Positions 47,212 to 57,676 of a stretch of 64,000 nucleotides of DNA are shown one piece after another. Location of the stretch: contig OZ007579.1 of assembly GCA_963931925.1 (NCBI GenBank), forward strand, positions 25,004,269 through 25,068,268, given 5' to 3'. This DNA is from Onchidella celtica (taxonomy: Eukaryota; Mollusca; Gastropoda; Systellommatophora; Onchidiidae). The position numbers and the translations under genes were made by a program. The notes beneath the pieces are model-generated. The model worked only from the letters and a program-made list of their open reading frames with translations, was not told the DNA's origin and ran no database searches. Each line of letters opens with the position of its first letter. Position 1 is the stretch's first letter.

Positions 47212-48783
47212 GCCTTGCAAAATAAAGACCTCAAATCTAATCTATAAGTACATAACAGCCACTTTGGGGAAACTCGGGTGGTCACTGGCTCCTCTTCCCA
47301 TGCAACGTTTAAGGTCCGGCGTGACCAAGGTGCTTGCACGGTCAGTTTTTGCCCAAACTGACCTTTAATGCTTTCGGTCTGGCAAGATTTCCTCCCATAA
47401 CACGTTGCTAAGGGAATTGAGAGTTGGGGTGGAGTTAGGTCGGATGTAGGCCGGACAAAACATACGGGTTGGAACCTACTTCCTTGACCCTGAGGGTGTC
47501 ATGGGAAAAGTGCTCTCGCAACTACATCTTCATACGGCACACTCGGTGTGCTTGGAGGGTAGTGTATGCTGGAGTCCCCGTGCCACTTTTTTTCACACCA
47601 GTTCACCTCTTTTTCTGTTTTTCTTTTCCTCACTTTTTTTTTTTTTTTGGTGATTGTCAACAATACCAGTTCACACGAGTTCACCTCTCTCTTTTCGTCA
47701 CTTGTTTTAATTATGTACATGTATACAAGTATCAGTAGTTGTTGCAGCAGTATTTTATTTCAGTTTCGCACCCACATTTCTTCTTTCCTTCTGGTCTTCC
47801 TACTGACGTTTTATGTTTCAATTCATTATCTCTCGTGCTCTTCTTAAAAACATGGCTGAAAAACATTCCATGCCTTTCATTTACTACTGTCTGTGTTTCT
47901 CCGCCAAGACTGTATCAAATTTGGGGGGATGAAAGCAGAAAGCCGGCCCAAAGTATGATAAACAAAAAACTGTGCAAGGCGTAAAGTGACGGTTAACGTG
48001 CCGACGCGCCATTAAACCCAAACTCAAACTCAGACCCACTTTTCCTGATAATCCACACAATTCGCCACTTGCTTCACTGTTCTTATCATTTTCTCCTAAA
48101 TGTTGTTCTGTCTTCCAAAAACCTGTTGCTAGGGGACCGTGGCCAAATTACAAAGCCAAGAAGAGAAAATAGCTGCGTTCACTGCTCATCTATAGCTTAC
48201 TGTGTAAACTACTACGGTTCCCCAACAACAGCCCTTCCAAAATAGCTTTCTGGAATTTCGCATTAGTCTGGTTTCCTTGCATGATTTCTAAGCATCTAAA
48301 CTGTATAAAATGATTTTTTTTCCCCTTATTAAATTACATGTAGGCCTATATTCCCGGCTCTCTTAATCGTTGCACGCTGTACAGTCTTTGCAAGATGAAA
48401 AGAAAAGGCCTGTGGAGAAGAGGTAAAGCTGATAGGAAAGAAAATTAAATGTATAAACATGTCGATATTGCATGAAAGAAGTGCAAAATTCAGGTTTATT
48501 TATGGATTTCGACTTGTCATCCCAATTTTGTTATGAATAGTGCCCGTCTTCCGCAAGTGAAAGAAAAAAAATATCTACAACATACCAGTGCTCACACGGA
48601 CCTCTGATTGTAAACAAAAAGTATTTCTGTATCTTTCATAATGTGTTTTTTCAAACAGTTCAGACCACTGCAAAGTGGTCACTCCCCTTCCTTCTCCACT
48701 CCTCCAAAATAACATCAAGGGTTGACCGCATTATTTTCTGTGTACCGTAAGCCCGAATTTGCCATGATTGTTTTTGTGCCGCC
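47212..48783. other. No recognised gene
   Basis: A T run at 47,634-47,648 and a short hairpin GGTCAGTTT...AAACTGACC at 47,341-47,364. Reading frames of 80-93 codons at 47,470-47,990 lack splice or start support. Confidence 0.4.
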
Positions 48784-48788
48784 ACCAC

Positions 48789-49985
48789 TGTCACGAGTGG
48801 AGTGAGTGCAATTAAGGGGATTGCTACAGAGCGGGTGTAGAGTAAGAAAGGCTCACAGTAGACAGCAAGTTAAGCGTGCTGTTGTGAGTAGTAGTGGGGG
48901 CGGGGTCTGAAGGAGGCGAAAGCGCGGTATTACTATCACTGCAAGTTAGAAGGTCCTAGGGATCGGACGTGTGAATAAAAGCCCATCGGGCGGACATAAA
49001 GGGGAAGCAGTCGAGAAGACTAGTGAGAGTCTTTCCAGTTATGACTGGTATGTAGAATGTTGATTGATTATTATGATTGATGTATTATATTATATTCGTC
49101 TATTACCATGATGTAAATAAGTATATGTGAGGAATGTGGAAGTCCTTGATATTGGATATAGCAATGTGCGCCATGAGCGATAGATGAAAGTGAGTTCATG
49201 GATTTGTAGCGCGAGTGAGTAATGTGTACTCCGATGGAAGTGTGTTACCGTAAGATGTGCGGTGAGTGAAAGGTGAACTAGTGTGTGTACGCTTCATGGA
49301 TTGTAAGGAGAGGTGGAGTGAATAGAAATGGTAGGATATTATACCAATGTAATGTTATTCTTGTAGGTGTCGGGGACGGGCCGCAGAGCCACCTCGATGA
49401 GCACAGGGGATAGGCCAGCATAGGGCCGGAGGCCACACATAGGCCAGTAGTGAGGCTGTCAGTGCAGGACAGTAGAGGCACATAAAGTCGTGGCAGTCAG
49501 GTCACGGGCAGGGACGTAGATATGAGAGTGAATGAGATACTATGTTGTTGCCATGTTGATAGGCTAGTGAACTGATATTATGTTGTTGCCATGTTGATGG
49601 CTATGGAAATAATAATGTGTTATTGCCCTGCTGAGGTGCTAGGGGAGTGCTAAGGTGTATGACCATAGGAAGGTGATATTGAGAGACTGCGGTGCCAGTG
49701 AATCATTAATGTACTATTAAGACCCTGAGGGGAGAGGCTGAGGCCGAAGTGCCTTTAGGAGTAACTACCGGATTGTGGATCCGAGGGAGCGTGTGTGTGA
49801 GAATAAGGCCGTTGTACGGCAGTTCATTTCAATGATATAATGTATGTAATTGCGCTATTATATGTATAATTAGGTTTAATAAATGTGTGAGTCTGATGGA
49901 TTGTTTTGTTAAGTGTTAAACTTGTTTGTTCGTGATTGTCGTCCTGTCATAAACTATTACATCTCCCAGTCTGGGATTTGTGACA
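48789..49985 (+). mobile_element. Solo LTR, family AB, copy 2
   Basis: Same ends and layout as 45,444-46,635, with AATAAA at 49,878-49,883. The perfect 5-bp duplication is ACCAC at 48,784-48,788 and 49,986-49,990. Because the two copies have different duplications, they are independent insertions and not the two LTRs of one provirus. Confidence 0.95.
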
Positions 49986-49990
49986 ACCAC

Positions 49991-51300
49991 ATCCCATTCA
50001 CAGTGGCGGATCTGCCATGAAAGTTAAGCTTCATGGTCCCTAATCCCGGAGGGGGCGTACAGAAACTTTTTTTAATGAGTGGATTTTGGATGTTGCCCTA
50101 TTATTCCTGGTTGTGAAGGGCCCCATATTCGTTCAAGCTTCAGGATCCAAAAAATGTAGGTCCGCCTCTGCCCATCTACCCACTCACCCATCCATCTCTC
50201 CTCCCATCCATCCACACGAATCTACATGTACATCCATCCACATGTATCTATTCGATCCTATCCACCCACTCCCAGCCAACCCGTCAATCCACCCATCCAC
50301 ATACATGTATTTTCACCCAGGTAGGCTAACTACTGTATCCATTCATCCTATTCACCCACACTATCAATCAATCCATCCATCCCTCCATCTCCCCCCAATT
50401 CATCCATCAACCACTGTTACTCTCAAATCGCACATTTCCAGGACAATGCTAATTGCAGAACTCTAGGCTCTCACTTTCAGAGCTGGGGACTCACTATCTT
50501 CATCTTTATCTTTGTCATTATCATCACATCATCTATTCATTAAGATCATCATATTATCATTATCTTTTCTTGACATTGCCATCATTATTGTCGTTGTGAC
50601 CATTACCACCCCAGCCAGCAGCCCTACGTCAATCCGACGTAAATTTCTGTAGGATTGGTGGGATTACCACAGGGGCGGGTTTCCTATATCAAACCGATGT
50701 GGCGCAATATCGTAACCAGGGAATCTAAGTAGGAACAATGTCATTCCTATGTGCAAACTTGACATCCATCTTATGAGTTGCATTTCCATAGGGTTACTGT
50801 CTGGGATTATTTTGTTTGCTGCATCACCTTCTAGTTTCATCATTTTTGTGTTTCAGAATGTTCTTCACATTTCTTTGTACATGTATTATCCTCATTATTG
50901 TCAATACCATTTTGCTCTTGACCTTGTGGCCCTTTGATAATTAACACCATTAAAGTTCATGGATCTTTTCAAAATATGCCCCTTCAACTTTCCCATCGTG
51001 TACTTTAGTACATGTATCCATTGTTCTCCTGTCTTTTTAGTTTTGTTCCGCTTTTCATTCTTTTCTGTGGTTTTCCTTCCTTCGGAGGGAAATTCTCTTT
51101 GACAATTAAGATTTGTCTGGGCACTTTAAGATGTATAATTTAATGCCAAAGAAATAAATAAATGTACATGTATTGAATGAGATACGACTGGGGCTCTTTT
51201 TTTTTTTTCATAAGTCCTGTTTCTAGCGATCCTGAACGTGTGCAAATACATCTCTGATGCTTCGGCGCTTTGAAACTAGGTTAAGCACGTGGCACAATTG
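49991..51300. repeat. Non-coding stretch with CATC-rich segment
   Basis: Degenerate CATCCATCC / CACCCA repeat at about 50,170-50,420, CAT/TCA-rich sequence to 50,590. TACATGTA-type words are frequent. No exon supported. Confidence 0.6.
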
Positions 51301-51369
51301 GTGTCGACCATGTCACCGTGGACTCCTGGCGTTGTGACACGTCGGTCCCTGGTAAATTTGTTTTTTGTC

Positions 51370-52075
51370 GGTGCATGATGCCTGTGTCCTGTCACTGAGG
51401 AATGCTGGTGTCCTGGGACATCTGGAATTTTTCTGTTAGGTCATTGCCCTGACCTTGAGGCATACTGACGTTCTGGGGCATCTGAAGTACAAGTACATGT
51501 ATCTCTGAGATGCCACAGCTCTGGCGTTGAGGCATGCTGAAGGTGGGGCATCTAAAGTATTTCTGTCATACTATTGTTCTGGCGTTGAGACATGCTATTG
51601 CTAGTGTGCTGGGGCGTCTGAAGTATTTGTGATATTATTGTTCTGGCGTTGACGCACGCTAGTGTCCTGGGGCATCTGAAATATTTCTGTGATACTGTTG
51701 TTCTGGCGTTCGTTGAGGCATCCTGATGTCCCAGGACATCTGCCGAGACATTTGTATAATCCCACTAATCCCAGTGTCCTGGTGTTGAGACACACTTGTG
51801 TCCTGGGACATTTGAATTATATCTATGAAACCATTGTCCTTCTTCTGTCAAGGCATGCATGTGTTCTGAGATATCTGAAGTACATGTATCTCTATGACTT
51901 CATTATGCTGACATAAAGGCAGGCTGGGGTCCTCAGATGTCTGCTGCGACTTTTCTACGATGCCAGCGTCCTGGCACACATACTGAGACATTTCTAAGAT
52001 GAAAGTGTCCTGGGGTTGAGCTTTGCTTGTGTCCTGGAACATCGGAAGTGTTTTTGTGATGCCACCATTCTCTCT
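51370..52075. repeat. About 75-bp degenerate minisatellite
   Basis: Units of the form TGGGGCATCTGAAGTATTTC ... TTGTTCTGGCGTTGAGGCAT ... repeat roughly nine times; clear GGCATCTGAA-type words are near 51,477, 51,547, 51,625 and 51,672. Unit length varies and divergence rises toward both ends. Confidence 0.8.
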
Positions 52076-52368
52076 TCGTAAGGGTTGGGTCATATAAGAC
52101 CCGATCACCAAGTTTTTTTCATCACCACCGTACGGGTTATGAGAGATAACCCAAAATAAAGAGACCATATTAACTGAATAGCCTCCCTTGAACCGGCAGC
52201 ATTATGTCTTTGTTAATGTTATTACATGTAATAATAGTTCGTCCATCAGGTATGATGATGACCTTAACAACACCAGAGGAATAAAGAACAGAAATTGTTG
52301 AGAATTTCAACACATGGACAATAAAGAGAACTAAAGGACACAGAGGACAGAATAGAAAGACTGTTCTT

Positions 52369-55300
52369 TCATGACTTATGGCTTCTAATGTGACTGATAA
52401 GTCCTATTTTTGCCCCGTACACCCTTCCGCATAAATGACAAGAGTGCTCCGTTGGTTCACTACCACTGGGCCTTTTCTTGCGCCGTTCTCTTTTTTTGAT
52501 AGCCTGCTGGACTCTGACAGCTTCCCATGCTTTGCTGCCTCTGGTAAGGGCCGCCCTCCAATTTGCACGATCAAGCGAGAGCTTTTCCCACTCACTCACA
52601 TCAATGGCAAAGGCCTTCAGTGATTGCTTGAGAGTGTCTTTGTAACGTCTCTTTGGGGCCCCAACGTTCCTCGTTCCATTGGAGAGCTCAGAGAAGAAGA
52701 TTTGCTTAGGGAGTCTGGAGTCGGGCATTCTGACAACATGTCCTGCCCAACGTAGCTGAATTTTTTTCAGGTGGCAGAAGATGCTCAATTCCTTGGCACG
52801 ATTGAGGACCTCAGTGTCTGGAATTTTATCCTGCCATTTGATCCTTAGGATCTTTCTAAGGCAGGCCAGATGAAAGTGATTTAGCTTTCTGGCATGCGAT
52901 TGGTACACTGTCCAGGTTTCAGCCCCATAGAGTAGGGTGGGAAGGACCACAGCATTGTACACTTTCAGCTTAGTGTCTGTGCGAATGCCAGCAACATCCC
53001 ACACTCTCTTTCGAAGCCTGCCAAATGCAGAGCTGGCTTTGCTGATTCTTGAGAGAATTTCAGTATCAACACGAGCCGTGGAAGACAGTGTACTGCCAAG
53101 ATAGGTGAAGTTCTCCGACACCTTCAGAAGACTGTCATGGACTTTGATATTTGGGGTCACAGGATACTTGTCGTCTGGAGTAGGCTGATGGAGCACTTCT
53201 GTCTTCTTTGTGCTTATTGTGAGGCCAAAGTTGTCACAGGCACTAGAGAACTTATCAACACAGTTTTGCATGCTATCCTCATCGTGTGCCAGAAGTGCAC
53301 AATCATCAGCAAATAGTAGGTCACAGACTTGAGTACTTTTGGTTTTGGTTTTTGCCTGAAGTCTCCTGAGGTTGAATAGACTGCCATCAGTTCGGTACTT
53401 GATGCTTACCCCTTGAGGAGGAGAGCTAAAGGCTTCTTGTAGCATTGCAGAGAACATGATGCTGAACAGAGTTGGGGCTAAGACACAACCCTGTTTTACC
53501 CCATTTGTGACAGCAAAGGGCTCTGAAACACTGCCGTTGCTTTTGACTGCAGCTTGCATGCCATCATGAAACTGGCGCACTATTGTGATGAATTCGGGTG
53601 CACACCCAAACTTCGCCAAGATTTTCCAGAGGCCTTCACGACACACTGTGTCAAATGCTTTTGTGAGGTCAACAAATGTGATATACAGCGCTTTATTTTG
53701 TTCCATGCATTTTTCCTGAATCTGTCTGGCAGCAAAAATCATATCCGCCGTTCCCCTCTCTTTACGAAAGCCACATTGGCTCTCGGGAAGCAAGTCATTT
53801 GACGAGAGATGATCAAGAAGGCGATTCAGAAGCATTCTTGCCAATATTTTGCCAGCAATTGAAAGTAGAGAGATTCCCCGATGGTTGTCACAGACTTGGC
53901 TGTCCCCTTTGTTTTTGTACAGATGGATGATTGAAGCATCTTTGAAGTCCTGTGGCAGCTTCCCTGCTTTCAACATATGATTGAACAACTCGGTCAACCT
54001 TTCAATAAGCTTTTCTCCGCCGAAGGCATACACCTCAGCAGGAATTGAATCCACGCCTGGTAATTTGTTAAAGGACATCTGTTTTGTGGCAGTTCGGGTC
54101 TCATTTGCTGTGAATGGCTTGGCAAGAGCTGCATTAATAGGAGTCTGAGGGAGGCGGTCAATGGACTCAGTATTTATATTTGATGGCCGATTTAGCACAC
54201 CTCCGAAATGTTCTGCCCAACGCTGAATTATGGCATTCAATTCAACAATGCGTGTTGAACCATCTGACGCAAGAAGTGGCGTAGTGCCAGAGCGGGATGG
54301 TCCAAACACAGCTCGGAGGCTCTCAAAGAACTTTCTAGTGTTGTTTGTGTCGGCATATTTCTGAGTTTCTCTTACTCGCTCTTCAAGCCAGTCATTTTTC
54401 ATTTTCCTCAGCTTCTTCTGGAGTACACCCTTACATGCACGCAGTGCATCAGCTTTTGCTGTGGAAGAGGGGTCACTGCAGTGAGCTTGGATGAGACTAT
54501 TATTTTCTTTGATGAGCACTTTGATTTCATTATCATTATCATTGAACCAGTCCTGGTGCTTGCGGACAGGAAAACCAACTGTGCTGCTGGCGCAAGAGTG
54601 TACAGTCGTATTTAGGTCAGTCCAGCTCTGTTCAATGTTCTCAGGGTCAAAAGTCACGCAATCCAATTTTGAGGAGAGTTCTGATGAGAGCTCGCTCTGT
54701 TTCTCAGCTGAGCAGAGTTTTGAAACATTTAGGCGTTTAGGTGGCGCTTTCCCTTGAGGGCGTCTATTGCGCCTCAATGTTAGTCTGAGCTTGCAAACAA
54801 TGAGTCTGTGGTCAGTTCCACACTCGGCACCACACATCGCCTTTGTTACAAGGACATCCTTTCTGTCAGTCTTCCTCACAATGACATAGTCTATGAGATG
54901 CCAATGCTTTGAGCGGGGATGCATCCATGACGTTCTGTTTCTCACGGGGAGACTAAAATTTGTGTTGGTAATGAACAGGCCAAATTCAGCGCACAAAGTA
55001 AGTAAGCGCAACCCATTGTTATTGCATGAACCAACTCCATGAGGGCCCAAAACATTTGGCCACGCTGAGATTTCGGAGCCAACCCTAGCATTGAAGTCCC
55101 CCAAGAGAATCAGCTTATCAGCTGCCGGGACAGAGCATATGACAGATTCTAGATCAGAATAGAACTTGTCTTTGGCTTCATCTGGGTTTGTCATGGTGGG
55201 CGCATATGCGCTAATGAGGGTGGCTGACTGGCTTTTCCCAACTGGGATCCTGAGTGTCATTAGCCTGTCATTTATTTCAATTGGCATGGACTGCAAGTTT

Positions 55301-55596
55301 CTGACAAGGTCATTTTTAATTGCAAACCCAACACCATGCTGTCTCGGTTCGACTGCACCCTTGCCTTTCCAGAAGAAGGTGTATCCACCACTGAGCTCTT
55401 TGAGTTGGCCACTATCAGGGAGTCTGGTCTCACTGAGTGCCACTATGTCCAGGTTGTACCTGCTGAGCTCAATGGCAATAAGTGCAGTGCGTCTTTCCGG
55501 GTTGTTTGAGTTGTCCTGTAGTGTGCGTATATTCCAGGCTCCTAGCCTGAGTAAGCTGAATTTCTTTTTGTTTCGACCGCAAAAAGGGATCCCCAC
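52369..55596 (-). CDS. LINE endonuclease/reverse transcriptase, intact frame
   Basis: 1,075 codons without interruption. Order: an AP-type endonuclease at about residues 15-270 (WN at 21-22, SETRLPD at 55-61, GDFNARV at 166-172, TDH at 261-263), a reverse transcriptase at about 470-800 with FADD at 762-765, a basic region, and a C-terminal C2H2 finger (Cys1053, Cys1056, His1069, His1073). Such proteins nick target DNA and prime cDNA synthesis on it. All catalytic motifs I can check are present, unlike copy 1. The listed start is a GTG; there is no in-frame ATG before residue 104, although the frame is open up to 55,653. Clade not assigned. Confidence 0.95.
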   Translation of the reverse strand: MGIPFCGRNKKKFSLLRLGAWNIRTLQDNSNNPERRTALIAIELSRYNLDIVALSETRLPDSGQLKELSGGYTFFWKGKGAVEPRQHGVGFAIKNDLVRNLQSMPIEINDRLMTLRIPVGKSQSATLISAYAPTMTNPDEAKDKFYSDLESVICSVPAADKLILLGDFNARVGSEISAWPNVLGPHGVGSCNNNGLRLLTLCAEFGLFITNTNFSLPVRNRTSWMHPRSKHWHLIDYVIVRKTDRKDVLVTKAMCGAECGTDHRLIVCKLRLTLRRNRRPQGKAPPKRLNVSKLCSAEKQSELSSELSSKLDCVTFDPENIEQSWTDLNTTVHSCASSTVGFPVRKHQDWFNDNDNEIKVLIKENNSLIQAHCSDPSSTAKADALRACKGVLQKKLRKMKNDWLEERVRETQKYADTNNTRKFFESLRAVFGPSRSGTTPLLASDGSTRIVELNAIIQRWAEHFGGVLNRPSNINTESIDRLPQTPINAALAKPFTANETRTATKQMSFNKLPGVDSIPAEVYAFGGEKLIERLTELFNHMLKAGKLPQDFKDASIIHLYKNKGDSQVCDNHRGISLLSIAGKILARMLLNRLLDHLSSNDLLPESQCGFRKERGTADMIFAARQIQEKCMEQNKALYITFVDLTKAFDTVCREGLWKILAKFGCAPEFITIVRQFHDGMQAAVKSNGSVSEPFAVTNGVKQGCVLAPTLFSIMFSAMLQEAFSSPPQGVSIKYRTDGSLFNLRRLQAKTKTKSTQVCDLLFADDCALLAHDEDSMQNCVDKFSSACDNFGLTISTKKTEVLHQPTPDDKYPVTPNIKVHDSLLKVSENFTYLGSTLSSTARVDTEILSRISKASSAFGRLRKRVWDVAGIRTDTKLKVYNAVVLPTLLYGAETWTVYQSHARKLNHFHLACLRKILRIKWQDKIPDTEVLNRAKELSIFCHLKKIQLRWAGHVVRMPDSRLPKQIFFSELSNGTRNVGAPKRRYKDTLKQSLKAFAIDVSEWEKLSLDRANWRAALTRGSKAWEAVRVQQAIKKRERRKKRPSGSEPTEHSCHLCGRVYGAKIGLISHIRSHKS

Positions 55597-55613
55597 TGGT
55601 CGCGGTATACCAG

Positions 55614-56201
55614 TCAGGGTGATGTGAAGTGGGCTTTCTTTAGGGCACCTTTTCTAGCCCCTTCCTCAGTTGAGGTGAGCAGTGCTATCCTTAAATAAGG
55701 CTGCTCAGCTACTGTGGGTGCTGCCTCCTCACGCCTCCACTTCAATCGACGATGAAGCGACCATAGCCCACAGCCACCAACGTGTAGGTCTGTGCTAACA
55801 GCTTCCAGTCTATCCAAACCTGCTGCCACCGCACTCGCCCATCGCCGTTGGAATTTTGAGAGGAAAGAAGACGAGACAAAGATGAAAGAAGACGAGGTGA
55901 GTGTTAAGACTGGCGCAAAGAATTTGTTTTTAGTGAGAAAGAGCTGCGCAAACATCAGACTCACTCTCTCGCCTGGACACAACTTATCCAAGTGGCAAGA
56001 CAGGGTCAAGACGACTGGAAATGTATCCAGGTGCAGGAGGATGCCAGAGGGACAGTCATATTGCCTGACCGGCTGCCTGTAGGCTACTCCACAGCCTCGC
56101 AGTCCCAACTGACTAGGGTGAAAGACCCAAACCAAAGAACACCAATACTGGTGGATGCTCTGTGTCACGATATCCAGGCCAGAGTGACGGTATATTGCCA
56201 T
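55614..56201 (-). other. LINE 5' leader open frame, copy 2
   Basis: An ATG-started frame of about 195 codons on the same strand, ending (TGA at 55,614) some 17 bp before the listed start of the main frame. The main frame is open up to 55,653, so the two open frames overlap by about 40 bp, the main frame being in -1. Differences to copy 1 are mostly amino-acid changing, arguing against a conserved ORF1. Confidence 0.45.
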
Positions 56202-56531
56202 CTGCCCTATCAATCAACCACTGGCCTGCTGCCGCCAGCTTCGAAGCTGCGTCCGGGAAGTTTGCTCAATTCTTCGTCTGTGATTTAGGCAAACAAGCCT
56301 ATGACCACACCGCTACCGGGGGCCAATATGAAGGACTCAAGTACTGAGGGTCACATTGTGCCCTAGCATGTGGCCGTTGGGTTAGATGAAACCTCCTCCG
56401 CCCTGGCCGTTTGCACCGACAGGTGCACGCCCACTGATACCATGCTAGCGTACCAGTTCATGAAACAGGTTGTACTGGATTACATGTTACCAGTAGCAGA
56501 TTTTTCTGTAGTATTAATACTATTACATGTA

Positions 56532-57309
56532 TTACAACCGTGTACATAAATTAAAAAGGCACGTCTTGCCGCTTGATTGTATACAATTTTCTGTCATGCT
56601 GTTAGAACCAAGACTATCAAAATTAATAAATAAAGACAATATTGTTTATGTTAAGCTATTATGATTTAATTAATAATACATGTATTAAAATGTATCACAT
56701 GTATGTGTCTTTGTATCTTTATTTGAAACTTACCATGTTTTTGGAAACACATGCTCCATGAGCAGGACAATGAAAAATATTCAGTATGCCTTCCGATCAC
56801 TGTACAGTTGACAATATTCATGTACCATGTATTGTATAGGTGCTTTTTATTTTATGTGATGATGGATTCAAAGTTATTTTTGCTTCATGTCAGTGAATGT
56901 TTTTTTTATTTTTATTTTACACCGCAACAGAGAGTGTTGTAGTCTTTGACCTGGGAGTTCATAAACTCAGCCTTATGATCTCTGCCCCCTGGCACCAATT
57001 GAGGTCAAGTATAAAGAAAGTATTCAAGTGCCTCACAAAATTGTACTTTTCAGGTACTTGTATATTATGTTTATGTTACATCATGTTTAATACATGTAAA
57101 GTGCATTATGTATTGTGCGTCATTAATCTTTGATGTAACTGTATGATTTCAAAATTGATGCCCACTTGGTAAACAACTGTCAGGAGAAGCAGAAAACTGA
57201 ACTTTTTTTCTGACTGAGTCATCACATCTTTAAAAAAAAAAAAAACTTTGAGCTTACAGAATTTAACCCCCAACCTATAAAATAACCTGCAGGCTGCCAA
57301 GTGCTAAAA
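56532..57309. other. No recognised gene
   Basis: AT-rich with frequent TACATGTA words and an A run at 57,232-57,245. No exon or terminal repeat. Confidence 0.4.
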
Positions 57310-57505
57310 AAAGCTAGTGTTATATGACTAAGAGCGTCTATGTGTGTGAAACTGAAAGTTTGTATGGATGAGAGTGCGTGTTTTACTTTAGTATGAGATT
57401 TGGAAAGTGTATGCATGAATGATTGATGCAATGTACAGCGCATTGAGTAATAATTTTATCAGAAATGCGTTATAGAAATTCTATTTACTATTATTATTAT
57501 TAAAA
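57310..57505 (+). repeat. SINE- or LINE-like 3' tail with (ATT)n
   Basis: AATGTACAGCGCATTGAGTA followed by AAATGCGTTATAGAAATTCT and a short ATTATTATTATT run. This arrangement (GCGC-TTGAG, GCG-TATA-AAAT, ATT repeat) resembles the 3' ends of retroposons common in aquatic animals. The left edge is not defined. Confidence 0.5.
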
Positions 57506-57676
57506 GGCACGCCTAAAGTAAAATCTCAGTTTCGGCAAAGACTTGAGTTACGACAGCTTACCATGCAGCTCTTGAAATAGAACTGCATCCAACATTTTGC
57601 TGGAAATTGGAAATAAAAATGCATGTTTTATGAAAATTCTTCAAAAGTTTAAATTGCAAATATGTTTCCTGTTATG

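Larger units (their letters stand above)
52231..56520 (-). mobile_element. Non-LTR retrotransposon (LINE), copy 2, near full length
   Basis: Flanked by TATTACATGTA at 52,220-52,230 and 56,521-56,531 (11 bp, exact). Its 3' end (ACTATTAT on the minus strand) is at exactly the same base as in copy 1, which supports the left boundary. The right boundary is about 180 bp beyond the 5' truncation of copy 1; since ACATGTA words are common here, the duplication is a little less certain than for copy 1. The tail is not poly(A) but an ATTATT-type end. Length about 4.29 kb with a leader of about 870 bp or more and one large reading frame. Confidence 0.88.

Noticed and set aside
45444..49985. One full LTR retrotransposon with two LTRs
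   Set aside because: Each LTR has its own exact 5-bp duplication, and the sequence between has no primer-binding site or pol-like frame.
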